A DNA stretch of 64,000 nt from Pseudogracilibacillus sp037071985 (GTDB taxonomy: Bacteria; Bacillota; Bacilli; Bacillales; Amphibacillaceae). The notes below the pieces were generated by a model. The model saw nothing but the letters and a program-made list of their open reading frames with translations, ran no database searches and was not told where the DNA came from. The first letter of the stretch is position 1. Each line of letters begins with the position of its first letter. Location of the stretch: NCBI RefSeq assembly GCF_037071985.1, contig NZ_JAXHDF010000008.1:171979-235978 (forward strand). The letters are read 5' to 3'. The position numbers and the translations under genes are program-made. Positions 51,930-61,012 of the stretch are shown here, one piece after another.

Positions 51930-52376
51930 TCACACAATTATTTGTACATCTTTTAGCTGTATCTTTTTTATTTGTACATTCGCTTCCTTAAATAACTGCA
52001 TCGCCAACTCGTGATTCCGATAATCAGCTTCATAATACACTCGAGTTATACCCGCTTGTATAATTTGTTTGCAACATTGTAAGCATGGAAAATGAGTTAC
52101 ATATAGATCTGTATTATTTGTTGCAACACCGAATTTTGCACATTGGAGTAACGCATTTGCCTCTGCATGAACTGTTCGAACACAATGCCCGTCTACAATA
52201 TAACATCCATCATCAATACAGTGATCTCCATCCGCAACACTGCCATTATATCCACTAGCAATAATTCGGTTTTCTCTTACAATTACTGCTCCAACCATTA
52301 ATCTCGTACATGTACTTCTTAATGCAACTAAGCGCGCTTGCGCTATAAAGTATTGTTCCCAAGAAATTCTCTCCAT
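51930..52376 (-). CDS. comEB: dCMP deaminase family protein ComEB
   Basis: 148-residue zinc deaminase of the dCMP deaminase type. Zinc and catalytic residues are visible: TVHAEANALLQCA and HFPCLQCCKQIIQAGI. The N-terminus ISWEQYFIAQARLVALRSTC is typical. It may convert dCMP to dUMP for thymidylate synthesis. Between comEA and comEC; in B. subtilis comEB is not needed for transformation. It is shorter than the roughly 190-residue B. subtilis protein but complete in its core. Confidence 0.94.
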   Translation of the reverse strand: MERISWEQYFIAQARLVALRSTCTRLMVGAVIVRENRIIASGYNGSVADGDHCIDDGCYIVDGHCVRTVHAEANALLQCAKFGVATNNTDLYVTHFPCLQCCKQIIQAGITRVYYEADYRNHELAMQLFKEANVQIKKIQLKDVQIIV

Positions 52377-52400
52377 TATTTCGTCTCCTTCTATTATTCG

Positions 52401-52988
52401 TTATGGAATAATGATATCATCTTTAAAGTTTTCCAATGTTTTTTCACCGATACCATTAATTTCTAAGAGGTCTTCTACTTTCTGAAATAAACCGTTCTCT
52501 TCCCGATAATCAATAATCGCTTGGGCTTTTGCAGGTCCAATTCCGTTTAATGTTTCAATTTCTTCTTTTGACGCTTGATTAATTCTGATTTTTTGACCAT
52601 CGCTTCCACCTTGAAAATCAGTTACAGTAACTTCGTCTCCTTTTTTTGGTACGATAACAACCATTTCATCTTGGAGTATTTGCGATAAATTTATATTATT
52701 TTGATCTGCTTCACTTGTAAAATCTCCAGCTTCTTTAATAATATCAATCACTCTTGTGCCCTGAGTAATCTCATATACTCCAGGATATTTAACTTCCCCT
52801 TTAATATCGATCATCATCGTTTCATTTTGTTCATCTTCTTCTATTTCTTCAACAAATTCAAACGTATCTTTAAACTCTATCTCTTTCTCTACTTGTTTAA
52901 TTTCTTTTTTTCTCACAAATAAAAAACCGACAAACAAAAATAAAACACTAATAAAAACAAGTACATTTTTTTTCGATAAAAAAGACAA
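52401..52988 (-). CDS. comEA: DNA receptor ComEA
   Basis: Membrane-anchored receptor for double-stranded DNA during competence. 195 residues: an anchor at about 8-25, an acidic linker, a SLBB-type domain (IDIKGEVKYPGVYEITQGTRVIDIIKEAGG-like, about 60-120), and two helix-hairpin-helix motifs at the C-terminus (INQASKEEIETLNGIGPAKAQAI and LLEINGIGEKTLENF). The start is TTG at 52988. First gene of the comE operon; comER, divergent from it in B. subtilis, is absent. Confidence 0.95.
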   Translation of the reverse strand: MSFLSKKNVLVFISVLFLFVGFLFVRKKEIKQVEKEIEFKDTFEFVEEIEEDEQNETMMIDIKGEVKYPGVYEITQGTRVIDIIKEAGDFTSEADQNNINLSQILQDEMVVIVPKKGDEVTVTDFQGGSDGQKIRINQASKEEIETLNGIGPAKAQAIIDYREENGLFQKVEDLLEINGIGEKTLENFKDDIIIP

Positions 52989-53106
52989 TAATTCTCACTT
53001 CCCTCCCAGTTATTGAATGAAAGATCACTATTATTATAAAGAGATACTATGCAGATGTAAAATGGATAAAAAAATAAAAATAGCTAAGAAGTAGAGATTC
53101 TTCCAG

Positions 53107-53850
53107 CTATTTTTGAACACATATAAAAATCCGTTCACTATTTTTTTCCGAAAATTGATTTTCTATTAAAAAATCACCATAAATATCTATTTTAGAAAAT
53201 CCACTTGCTTTTAATAAGTCCTTATAAACATTTATTTCATAAACCTGCTGATGATGCGTTTCGTCAAATCGTGAATAATGCTGTTTATCTTTCTGAAAAA
53301 ATGTTAAGTAATGATACATTTCTCCACGTTTCTCACCCTGTTCACATTCCCAAATATAAGCTATATCTTCGGTTACATCCGCAAATGTATGATTAATAAG
53401 CTTTTCTTCAGCATAGTAAATGCTATGAATATCGAAAATAAACATACCCTGTTCTGTTAAACTTGCATGGACACGTTTAAACACATCGAGTAAATCTTCT
53501 TTTTCCGTGATATAGTTTATAACATCACAGTAACTTACCATTAAATCAATTTTGTTAAATCCTTCCAAATCGCGGATATCTTGTTTTATCCAAGATATCT
53601 TTTTGTTGCGATTTAACGCCTTTTGAGCCGCTGCAGTTAACATCTCCGTTGAGTAATCTACTCCTGTTACATCATAACCCAGATCTGACAATCGGATTGC
53701 AATTTCACCCGTACCACAACCTAAATCCACAATTGATTTAATTTCTTTGTTACTTTGATGAATGAGAGCATTCGTAAAGTTCACCCATTGCTCATATGGC
53801 GCGTGATTCATTAACATATCATAAATATATGCAAATCGATTATAAGACAT
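53107..53850 (-). CDS. yqeM: Class I SAM-dependent methyltransferase YqeM
   Basis: 247-residue methyltransferase of unknown substrate. SAM motif I reads SIVDLGCGTGEIAIRLSDLG near residue 40 and motif II VTGVDYSTEML; a characteristic FIFDIHSIYY lies near residue 145. It starts 1 bp after rsfS and is probably co-translated with it, in the nadD-yqeK-rsfS-yqeM order of B. subtilis. Confidence 0.9.
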   Translation of the reverse strand: MSYNRFAYIYDMLMNHAPYEQWVNFTNALIHQSNKEIKSIVDLGCGTGEIAIRLSDLGYDVTGVDYSTEMLTAAAQKALNRNKKISWIKQDIRDLEGFNKIDLMVSYCDVINYITEKEDLLDVFKRVHASLTEQGMFIFDIHSIYYAEEKLINHTFADVTEDIAYIWECEQGEKRGEMYHYLTFFQKDKQHYSRFDETHHQQVYEINVYKDLLKASGFSKIDIYGDFLIENQFSEKNSERIFICVQK

Positions 53851-53851
53851 A

Positions 53852-54202
53852 TTAACTGTTATCTCCTATAGATACTTCGCTCGCATCTCCCCAAAGTCTT
53901 TCTAAATTATAATACGTTCTTTCATCTTTATGAAAGATGTGACAAATGATATCCCCTATATCGATTAAAATCCAACGAGCTTGCTCAAATCCTTCGATTC
54001 TTTTTATTTCATGGCCCTTTTCTTCAAGTGATTCTTTAACTGAACGCGCAATTGCCTGTACTTGTCTTTCATTATTTCCGTGGCAAATGACAAAATAATC
54101 AGTAACTGGTGTTACATGTTGCATATTAAGTACAACACAGTTTTCCGCTTTACGGTCTTCACAAGCCTCTACTACGATTTCGAGTTTTTCTTTTAAGTTC
54201 AC
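53852..54202 (-). CDS. rsfS: Ribosomal silencing factor RsfS
   Basis: Binds L14 on the large subunit and blocks subunit joining in starvation. 116 residues of the Iojap/DUF143 family: NCVVLNMQHVTPVTDYFVICHGNNERQ in two stretches, then RIEGFEQARWILIDIGDIICHIFH. It begins immediately after yqeK. Also known as YqeL. Confidence 0.96.
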   Translation of the reverse strand: MNLKEKLEIVVEACEDRKAENCVVLNMQHVTPVTDYFVICHGNNERQVQAIARSVKESLEEKGHEIKRIEGFEQARWILIDIGDIICHIFHKDERTYYNLERLWGDASEVSIGDNS

Positions 54203-54775
54203 TTAATCGACCCCTCTCATACTATTCGTAAACTGATTATACGCTAAAAATGTGTCTGGATAGACTTTTATATCCTTATTTACTAAATGAATGATCGTAT
54301 TTTTTAATACCTTTTGTGCAGCTAAATCAAGATCTTTATTTACAATTTCCCTTACCTCGTTCACACCTGGAAATTTCCTCCCCGGTTCAATATAATCTGC
54401 TACAAATACGATTTTCTCTAGCTTACTCATCTTTTCTCTAGCTGTCGTATGATAATATATTGCATTTAAGACGTCTTGATCCGTAACACCATAATCTTTT
54501 TCAACTACCCTTGCACCAACTGGGCCATGCCAAAGTTCTTTATTATAGTTAAAAAGTGTTTTTGGTAATTGATAGAAATAAATTGAATCTTTTAACTGAT
54601 GTGTAGGATCACATTTTGCAATATCATGTAATATTCCCGCTAATGCAGCTTTCTCGGTAGATTCTTTGTACCTTTTTGCTAATTCTACTGCGGTTTCTTC
54701 TACTCTGAGTGTATGTTCATAACGAGCTATTTTTAATCTTTTTTTCACAATTTGTCGAGCCTCATTTAAATCCAT
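54203..54775 (-). CDS. yqeK: HD-domain hydrolase YqeK (Ap4A hydrolase)
   Basis: 190-residue HD-domain enzyme; family members split diadenosine tetraphosphate symmetrically into ADP. Metal-binding residues: YEHTLRVEETAVELA near residue 18, GILHDIAKCDPTH near 48, LWHGPVGARVVE near 83 and VFVADYIEPGRKFPGV. It overlaps the nadD 3' end by 14 bp, so the pair is translationally coupled. Confidence 0.94.
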   Translation of the reverse strand: MDLNEARQIVKKRLKIARYEHTLRVEETAVELAKRYKESTEKAALAGILHDIAKCDPTHQLKDSIYFYQLPKTLFNYNKELWHGPVGARVVEKDYGVTDQDVLNAIYYHTTAREKMSKLEKIVFVADYIEPGRKFPGVNEVREIVNKDLDLAAQKVLKNTIIHLVNKDIKVYPDTFLAYNQFTNSMRGVD

Positions 54776-55334
54776 ATAATCGATGCTCCTTTATATATGA
54801 ATATACTTGTTCAGGTACGAAAAAATGGATAGGCCGTTCTTCGATAATTCTTTGTTTTATTTCAGTTGAAGAAGTTTCAATTAATGGGATATTTACTTCA
54901 AGAATAGGATAATCTGTGCTTAATGTATATCCGGAACGTTTCACCCCAACAAATTGAATCAATTTTATTAGCTCATTAATTTCTTGCCAATGTGGTAAAT
55001 ATTCTACCATATCAGCACCAATAATAAAGTAAAACTGTATCATTGGAAAACGTTTTTTTAATTGTTTCACTGTTTCTATCGTATATGATTTACCTATCCG
55101 TTCCATTTCAATTGTATTCACTTTAAAATAAGAAAATTCTTTCGTTACTTCTTCTAACATACCAATCCGATGTTGATTAGACATCATCGCTTGCCTTTTG
55201 TGAGGCGGTTCATTCGTTGGAATAAACCAAATCTCATCTAAAGATAATGCATGCTTTACTTCATCAGCGATAATAAAATGTCCGATATGTGGTGGATCAA
55301 AAGTGCCGCCTAAAATACCAACTTTTTTCATCAT
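54762..55334 (-). CDS. nadD: Nicotinate-nucleotide adenylyltransferase NadD
   Basis: NAD biosynthesis: joins nicotinate mononucleotide and ATP to make deamido-NAD. 190 residues. The nucleotidyltransferase motif GILGGTFDPPHIGHF lies at residues 6-20 and the second motif ISSTE-like ETSSTEIKQRI near 160. FIIGADMVEYLPHW is characteristic of NadD. Between yhbY and yqeK. Confidence 0.96.
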   Translation of the reverse strand: MMKKVGILGGTFDPPHIGHFIIADEVKHALSLDEIWFIPTNEPPHKRQAMMSNQHRIGMLEEVTKEFSYFKVNTIEMERIGKSYTIETVKQLKKRFPMIQFYFIIGADMVEYLPHWQEINELIKLIQFVGVKRSGYTLSTDYPILEVNIPLIETSSTEIKQRIIEERPIHFFVPEQVYSYIKEHRLYGFK

Positions 55335-55359
55335 TGCCTCTATCCATTTCTACTAACTA

Positions 55360-55662
55360 TTATTCAGGTAATATTATGGTCTTGTTCTTCTCAGATTCTT
55401 TATATAATACGATATTATTCCCAATTATTTGGACTATTTCAGCTTCAGTTCCTTCAGATAATTGTTCTGCCACAACATGTTTGTCTTCAAGACAATTTTG
55501 TAAAATATTCACCTTTATTAATTCCCTTTTTTCTAAAACATCTACTATTTGTTCGATCATATTTTCATTCACACCACTTTTACCAACTTGGAATATTGGT
55601 TTTAAATGGTGAGATTTTGCACGTAAAAATCTCTTTTGTTTCCCTGATAACATATGAATCAA
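55360..55662 (-). CDS. yhbY: CRM-domain RNA-binding protein YhbY
   Basis: 100-residue pre-50S-associated protein (YqeI in B. subtilis). The CRM domain is clear: LSGKQKRFLRAKSHHLKPIF then QVGKSGVNENMIEQIVDVLE, with the conserved GxxG-like GKSG loop. Likely role in large-subunit assembly. The start overlaps the aroE stop by 4 bp. Confidence 0.94.
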   Translation of the reverse strand: MIHMLSGKQKRFLRAKSHHLKPIFQVGKSGVNENMIEQIVDVLEKRELIKVNILQNCLEDKHVVAEQLSEGTEAEIVQIIGNNIVLYKESEKNKTIILPE

Positions 55663-56492
55663 CCTTCCAAAATAATTTGTAACTGCTCATCCAGTTTTTC
55701 CATTTCTGGTCTTGTATTCGTCCAAATTTCAAAAGCATACTGTGCTTGATATAATAACATTGTATGTCCAAAATGAATAGATCTATGTAAACTTTTTGCC
55801 TCTTGTAAAAATGCTGTCATTAATGGTTGATAAACTATATCACTTACGATGACATTTTCATTTACATTCGTCAAAGATATTATCTTTTTTTCTTCGTGAG
55901 GCTTCATTCCTACAGACGTAGTTTGGATGATAATATCGAATTCAGATAAAGTCTTCTCTGCCTCATTTAACGTAAGAACGTTACCAATTGTTTGATTGTC
56001 CAACAAGTTTTGAGCTTTTTCCGTTGAACGATTCGCAATTGAAACATTTCGGAATCCTTTATGAATTAGAGCATAATATATTCCTTTCGACGCCCCTCCA
56101 GCACCTAAAAGTAAAATTTTGAGATTATTATTTTTTTCTAGAGACGGGAATTTAGTTAAAAGAGATCGTACATAACCAGTTCCATCTGTATTATATCCAA
56201 TCCACTTTCCATTTTTGCAAAGAACAGTATTGACTGCTCCAATTTGCTCTGCCTGTCCATCCAACTCATCAAGATAGTCTAAGATTTTTTCTTTATATGG
56301 TACTGTGACATTAAATCCGTGTAGATTTTTTGACTTTAATTGTTTTATCGCTTCTGAAAAAGAGCGATGACTGTCTATCTCAAAAATTGAATACGTACCT
56401 TCTATATTTGTACGCCTAAAAAACTGTTCATGGATCCATGGTGATAATGAATGCTTAATAGGATATCCGATTAACCCTAAATTATATTTCAT
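55659..56492 (-). CDS. aroE: Shikimate dehydrogenase
   Basis: NADP-dependent step of the shikimate pathway: 3-dehydroshikimate to shikimate. 277 residues. Substrate domain with GYPIKHSLSPWIHEQFF and GFNVTVPYKE, whose Lys is catalytic; the nucleotide loop LLLGAGGASKGIYYALIHKG near residue 127; and NRSTEKA, typical of NADP binding. C-terminal GHTMLLYQAQYAFEIWT. Between yqeH and yhbY. Confidence 0.97.
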   Translation of the reverse strand: MKYNLGLIGYPIKHSLSPWIHEQFFRRTNIEGTYSIFEIDSHRSFSEAIKQLKSKNLHGFNVTVPYKEKILDYLDELDGQAEQIGAVNTVLCKNGKWIGYNTDGTGYVRSLLTKFPSLEKNNNLKILLLGAGGASKGIYYALIHKGFRNVSIANRSTEKAQNLLDNQTIGNVLTLNEAEKTLSEFDIIIQTTSVGMKPHEEKKIISLTNVNENVIVSDIVYQPLMTAFLQEAKSLHRSIHFGHTMLLYQAQYAFEIWTNTRPEMEKLDEQLQIILEG

Positions 56493-56510
56493 GATTTTCC
56501 CCCTATATAC

Positions 56511-57614
56511 TTAATTAAATGATTTACGAATTGAAACAGCGACACCTTTAGGAGCATAAGCGTTCACTGTTACTTCACCATTTAGAATTGTTACCCAGCC
56601 TAATCCTGGAAAAACGATATCTGTATATTCATCTGAGATACGGTATGAATTTTTTACTAATGGCGGTAATTCATTCAATGTTACCTCATCTGGCGGGGAT
56701 AATAATTCGCCAACTTGTCTTTCATATAAAGAATCAGCATTTTCTAGTTTAGTTCGATGAATAGGTACTTCATTTGCAAAATAACAAACAAAGGTTTGCT
56801 TATCTCCTTTTACAAAGTCAAGGCGAGCTAACCCTCCAAAAAATAGTGTTTGACTCTCGTTTAACTGGTAATTTCTTGGCTTTATTTCTTTTTTAGGTGT
56901 GATAACTTTTAAATCTGTTTTGGACACATAATGTGCCATTTGATGGCGATTCATTATTCCTGGTGTATCAATAAGAGAACTATCGCGATCTAATGGAATT
57001 TTAATAAAACCAAGCGTTGTTCCCGGAAAATAAGATGTTGTAATTGCTTCTTTTACTCCAGTTGATCTTTTTATAAACTGATTAATAAATGTAGATTTCC
57101 CTACATTCGTTACACCAACAACATAAATATCTTTACTTTGACGACGGTATTCCATTTCAACTGCTAATTCATCTAGCTGGTGACCTATACTAGATGAAAT
57201 TAAATAGACATCAACTACATTTATTCCCGCTTCTTTCGCTTTACTGAACAACCAATGTTTTAGCTTACGCTGATTTGTCGACTTAGGCAGTAAATCAACT
57301 TTGTTACCGACTAACAAGATAGGGTTTGCTCCTACAATTCTTGGTAAACTCTTTAATAATGTACCCTCAACATCGAATATATCAATTAGATGAACTACTA
57401 AAGAATCGGTAGTATTTATCGAACTAACCATATCTAGGAAATCATCACTTTCAAGAGCTACTGTTTCGTGTTTATTATAGTGACGGAGCTGAAAACATCT
57501 TTTACATAACAAATTATTCTTTTCCAATGAGGATTTAGGAATATAACCAATTTCCTTTTCGTTAATTGTTTGTAATTCAACACCGCAACCTTCGCAAATT
57601 AAGTTATTCTCCAC
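56511..57614 (-). CDS. yqeH: Circularly permuted GTPase YqeH
   Basis: GTPase needed for 30S subunit assembly. 367 residues. An N-terminal zinc finger (CEGCGVELQ...LLCKRCFQLRHYNKH) is followed by G motifs in permuted order: G4 NKVDLLPK near residue 104 first, then G1 GVTNVGKSTFINQFI near 166 and G3 DTPGI near 218. A TRAP-like C-terminal domain follows. The start is GTG at 57614, overlapping yqeG by 11 bp. Confidence 0.96.
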   Translation of the reverse strand: MENNLICEGCGVELQTINEKEIGYIPKSSLEKNNLLCKRCFQLRHYNKHETVALESDDFLDMVSSINTTDSLVVHLIDIFDVEGTLLKSLPRIVGANPILLVGNKVDLLPKSTNQRKLKHWLFSKAKEAGINVVDVYLISSSIGHQLDELAVEMEYRRQSKDIYVVGVTNVGKSTFINQFIKRSTGVKEAITTSYFPGTTLGFIKIPLDRDSSLIDTPGIMNRHQMAHYVSKTDLKVITPKKEIKPRNYQLNESQTLFFGGLARLDFVKGDKQTFVCYFANEVPIHRTKLENADSLYERQVGELLSPPDEVTLNELPPLVKNSYRISDEYTDIVFPGLGWVTILNGEVTVNAYAPKGVAVSIRKSFN

Positions 57615-58131
57615 CTGTCATTCTCCTCGTTAATTTACCTTTTCGGTAAAAGTAATTTAAAATAAGTCTTTCCATATTTCTGTTAAACTTCGTGATCGGA
57701 GCATCAGATTGCACAATAGGAACAACTAATATCGTATAAAATCCCGCACGGTTACCTCCAAGAATATCAGTAAGCAATTGATCACCGATGACAACTATTT
57801 CGTCTCGGTTTAATTGCATTTGTTCATTAACTTGTTTGAATGCACGCTTCAGTGGCTTATTTGCTTTAAATACAAAAGGGGTTTTCAATGGTTCAGAGAA
57901 AACAGTTACTCTATCCTCATTATTATTTGAGAAGATAGTAACTTTAATGTTTGCATCCTTCATTTTTTTTAACCAGTTAATTACTTCTTCCGTTGCATAT
58001 TCTACATTCCAAGGAACGAGCGTATTATCTAAATCAACGATAATTCCTTTCTTTCCTTCAGTTTGTAAAAATTCAGGTGTTACATCAAAAATACTATTTA
58101 CATGTTTATTAGGTAAAAATAAATTTAACAA
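57604..58131 (-). CDS. yqeG: HAD-superfamily phosphatase YqeG
   Basis: 175-residue HAD phosphatase of subfamily IIIA. The catalytic Asp pair is in GIIVDLDNTLVPWN (about residues 30-43), motif II in KVTIFSNNN, motif III Lys in FKANKPLKRAF, and motif IV in VVIGDQLLTDILGGNRAG. Homologues act on phosphatidylglycerophosphate in some organisms; the substrate here is unknown. The start is TTG at 58131 after GAGGTGAG. First gene of the yqeG-to-yqeM block; sda lies divergently upstream. Confidence 0.92.
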   Translation of the reverse strand: MLNLFLPNKHVNSIFDVTPEFLQTEGKKGIIVDLDNTLVPWNVEYATEEVINWLKKMKDANIKVTIFSNNNEDRVTVFSEPLKTPFVFKANKPLKRAFKQVNEQMQLNRDEIVVIGDQLLTDILGGNRAGFYTILVVPIVQSDAPITKFNRNMERLILNYFYRKGKLTRRMTGGE

Positions 58132-58217
58132 ATACTCACCTCAAGTAATTATAATACTACATAATCATTTGTATCTATTATAATATACTCTCACATTTTG
58201 TATATCTATGTCTATTA

Positions 58218-58226
58218 TGTGCAAAT
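58218..58226 (-). promoter_or_regulatory. Weak DnaA box
   Basis: Minus strand ATTTGCACA, one mismatch (first base) from the TTWTNCACA consensus. Believed only because of the two better boxes nearby. Confidence 0.4.
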
Positions 58227-58265
58227 CATATAAAGTGTTCGACAAATTTCACCGCTCTTTCAACT

Positions 58266-58274
58266 TGTGGATAA
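58266..58274 (-). promoter_or_regulatory. DnaA box (perfect)
   Basis: Minus strand reads TTATCCACA, the exact high-affinity DnaA box, 163 bases before the sda start codon. Confidence 0.8.
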
Positions 58275-58355
58275 CTTTATTAACATCAGAATCGTTGGTT
58301 CATCAATGTTACATGAGAAAATAAACAAATAACTAACAACTTACCTACAGCATAA

Positions 58356-58364
58356 TGTGCATAA
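58356..58364 (-). promoter_or_regulatory. DnaA box
   Basis: Minus strand reads TTATGCACA, fitting TTATNCACA, 73 bases before the sda start and close to where its promoter should be. Confidence 0.75.
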
Positions 58365-58436
58365 GTCACTGCTTGTTCAGCAATTCATTTCATGATAAAT
58401 TAAATTCAAGATAATTTCGTGTAAAGGAGTATACGT

Positions 58437-58562
58437 ATGGACTGCTTATCGGACAGATTGTTATTAGAAGCATATGAAAAAGCTAAACAATTGAAGTTAA
58501 ATAGAGATTTCATTCAGATGATAGAAGAAGAAATAAATCGAAGAGCGATTCAACAAAAATAG
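58437..58562 (+). CDS. sda: Sporulation checkpoint protein Sda (histidine-kinase inhibitor)
   Basis: A 41-residue protein that blocks KinA/KinB autophosphorylation, so cells do not sporulate while replication is in progress. It reads MDCLSDRLLLEAYEKAKQLK then LNRDFIQMIEEEINRRAIQQ. The L-S-D-x-L-L-x-E-[AS]-Y-x-K-A and L-N-R-D-F-I-x-[ML]-I-E-x-E-I-x-R-R pattern is that of the Sda helical hairpin. AAAGGAG lies 8 bases before the ATG. It is divergent from yqeG as in B. subtilis. DnaA boxes upstream fit its known DnaA-dependent transcription. Confidence 0.93.
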   Translation: MDCLSDRLLLEAYEKAKQLKLNRDFIQMIEEEINRRAIQQK

Positions 58563-58675
58563 ACGATTTACTATTATTCTTTATTTTTTAAATGAATAGC
58601 TTTATACTAATTGTTATGATATATATTCTTTAATTTAGTTTAAATGGTTGTTGCAGAATGGAGGATCTCAAAGTA

Positions 58676-61012
58676 ATGATTTTCGCAGTATTAGCACCGT
58701 TATTCATCGCACTATTTGTTCCATCGATCGGTAAGTTGAAAGATAAAATTCATACCGGCGTTTTTGTTTTTTTTGTACCCTTTGCAATATTTCTTTATTT
58801 TCTACAATTTATAGGGACAAACTTTACACCTCTTTCCCAAACATATAATTGGATACCTTCTCTACATATTAATTTCGATCTTTATTTAGACGGTCTAAGC
58901 CTCTTATTTGTTCTTCTTATAAGTGGAATTGGATCGCTTGTTGTGCTTTATTCCATCTTTTATTTAGATCGTTCTGAAAGATTGGGACAATTTTATGTTT
59001 ACTTATTAATGTTTATGTCAGCCATGTTAGGAATTGTATTGTCGAATAACGTTTTTATCCTTTATACATTTTGGGAACTAACATCAATCTCTTCCTTCCT
59101 GTTAATTGGTTACTGGCATTTTAAAGAACGTTCCAGATATGGTGCTTTGAAATCAATGCTCATAACAATTTTCGGTGGATTGAGTATGTTTGGTGGATTT
59201 ATCTTATTATCCGTTATCACAGAAACAACAAATATTCAAACAATGATTGAGAGAACGGATCTCATTCTAAATAGTGAATATTTGCCTTTAGCACTAGGTT
59301 TTATTTTACTCGGGGCCTTTACTAAGTCGGCTCAATTCCCATTTCATATCTGGTTGCCAGATGCGATGGAAGCGCCTACTCCTGTTAGTGCTTACCTTCA
59401 CTCAGCAACAATGGTGAAAGCTGGACTTTATCTAGTTGCTAGATTTTTCCCGATTTTTTCAAATTACGAATGGTTCTTTATTATCGTAAGTATTTTTGGA
59501 ATCATCACTTTATGCTGGGGTTCTTATATGGCCGTTAGACAAACTGATTTAAAAGCTATTTTAGCCTATTCTACAATTAGCCAACTAGGGATGATTATGG
59601 CAATGTTAGGATTTGGTACAAATATAGCTATTTTTGCTGCAGTTTTTCATATCTTGAACCACGCAACCTTTAAAGGAAGTCTATTTATGGTTGCAGGAAT
59701 TGTTGATGTTCAAACTGGTACAAGAGATATTAGAAAACTTGGTAAACTATTTACACTTATGCCGATCACAGCTACATTGGCATTATTTGGTACCTTTTCA
59801 ATGGCCGGTTTTCCACTTCCCTTTTTAAATGGCTTTTATAGTAAAGAATTATTTTTTGAATCAACAATAGGATTGCAAGCAGGTTCAAGTTCGATTTCGG
59901 CGATACTTGCATCAATCATCCCCTATCTAGCAGTCATAGGGAGCATTTTTACATTTGTTTATTCTATGTATTTATTTTTTGGAGTTTTCGGAGGCAAGAA
60001 AACAAAAGAAGTGTCTTTACCTTCCAAACCAAAAGAACCGCGAATTGGAATGTTAATTTCGCCAATTATATTAGTTCTTGGTGTTATTACTATTGGTCTT
60101 ATCCCAAATTCTTTTAATCAGACATTTTTAGCTCATGCTGCAGCAAGTATCAGTCCTACAGCTAATGTCGAAACAATTGCTTTTTGGCATGGACTTTCAA
60201 CACCATTTATAATGTCGTTAATTGTCGTTTTGATTGGAACAATTTTAGCATTAACTAGAAAATCATGGGCAACTATTTATAACATATTCCCAGGAAGATT
60301 AAGCTTCAACCATGTTTATGATTCATCAATAAAATCGCTTGATAAACTCAGTAATAAAACTACAAACACGTATATGACAGGATCATTGCGACTTTACATG
60401 ATTATTATTCTTGGAGCACTCGTGACTTTTTCATTTATTTTTATGTATAACACGGATGGATTTTCAATTGACTTTACTGATTTAGCTTCCATTACTACAA
60501 TTGAAATCGTTGTGGTCATTGCAATCACTGTAGCTGCAATCGGAACATTGTTCTCGAATCATAATGTTGCTGCCATTTTAATCCTAGGGATAACAGGTTA
60601 TGGTGTTGCTATATTATTTGTTTTATATAGAGCCCCAGATTTAGCACTAACTCAACTAGTGATAGAAACCATTACGATGGCTTTATTCTTATTATGTTTT
60701 TACCACTTTCCGCGACTTACTAAACGTAATGAATCAAAATCAACGATTACATTTAATCTAATTGTTTCAATTGGTTTTGGTCTTTTAATGACCATGATTG
60801 GGATTTCAGCACTAAGTAGTACATGGTTTGATAAAATATCGGAATATTTCATTGAAACATCGCTTCCAGTTGGTGGCGGGAAAAATATCGTTAACGTTAT
60901 ATTAGTTGACATGCGTGGAATTGATACCTTGTTCGAAATTGCTGTTTTAGGTCTTGCAGGACTTGCAGTATTTGGCCTCATTAAAGTTAGAAATAATAAG
61001 GAGGCAAAATAA
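58676..61012 (+). CDS. mrpA: Mrp antiporter subunit A
   Basis: Largest subunit of the Mrp (Mnh/Sha) multi-subunit cation/proton antiporter, related to NuoL. About 778 residues and some 20 membrane helices. Conserved segments: YTFWELTSISSFLLIGYW with the key Glu near residue 134, FTKSAQFPFHIWLPDAMEAPTPVSA (in parts), the Lys and His in HILNHATFKGSLFM. The C-terminus ends with VNVILVDMRGIDTLFEIAVLGLAGLA, the normal end of a free-standing MrpA, so no MrpB is fused. The ATG at 58658 is possible but lacks a site; the ATG at 58676 has GGAGG 11 bases upstream. Confidence 0.95.
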   Translation: MIFAVLAPLFIALFVPSIGKLKDKIHTGVFVFFVPFAIFLYFLQFIGTNFTPLSQTYNWIPSLHINFDLYLDGLSLLFVLLISGIGSLVVLYSIFYLDRSERLGQFYVYLLMFMSAMLGIVLSNNVFILYTFWELTSISSFLLIGYWHFKERSRYGALKSMLITIFGGLSMFGGFILLSVITETTNIQTMIERTDLILNSEYLPLALGFILLGAFTKSAQFPFHIWLPDAMEAPTPVSAYLHSATMVKAGLYLVARFFPIFSNYEWFFIIVSIFGIITLCWGSYMAVRQTDLKAILAYSTISQLGMIMAMLGFGTNIAIFAAVFHILNHATFKGSLFMVAGIVDVQTGTRDIRKLGKLFTLMPITATLALFGTFSMAGFPLPFLNGFYSKELFFESTIGLQAGSSSISAILASIIPYLAVIGSIFTFVYSMYLFFGVFGGKKTKEVSLPSKPKEPRIGMLISPIILVLGVITIGLIPNSFNQTFLAHAAASISPTANVETIAFWHGLSTPFIMSLIVVLIGTILALTRKSWATIYNIFPGRLSFNHVYDSSIKSLDKLSNKTTNTYMTGSLRLYMIIILGALVTFSFIFMYNTDGFSIDFTDLASITTIEIVVVIAITVAAIGTLFSNHNVAAILILGITGYGVAILFVLYRAPDLALTQLVIETITMALFLLCFYHFPRLTKRNESKSTITFNLIVSIGFGLLMTMIGISALSSTWFDKISEYFIETSLPVGGGKNIVNVILVDMRGIDTLFEIAVLGLAGLAVFGLIKVRNNKEAK

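Larger units (their letters stand above)
58132..58436. other. Intergenic region between yqeG and sda with DnaA boxes
   Basis: About 305 bp between divergent genes. It contains at least two good DnaA boxes (58266-58274, 58356-58364) and one weaker one (58218-58226), listed separately. No coding frame seen. Confidence 0.8.
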
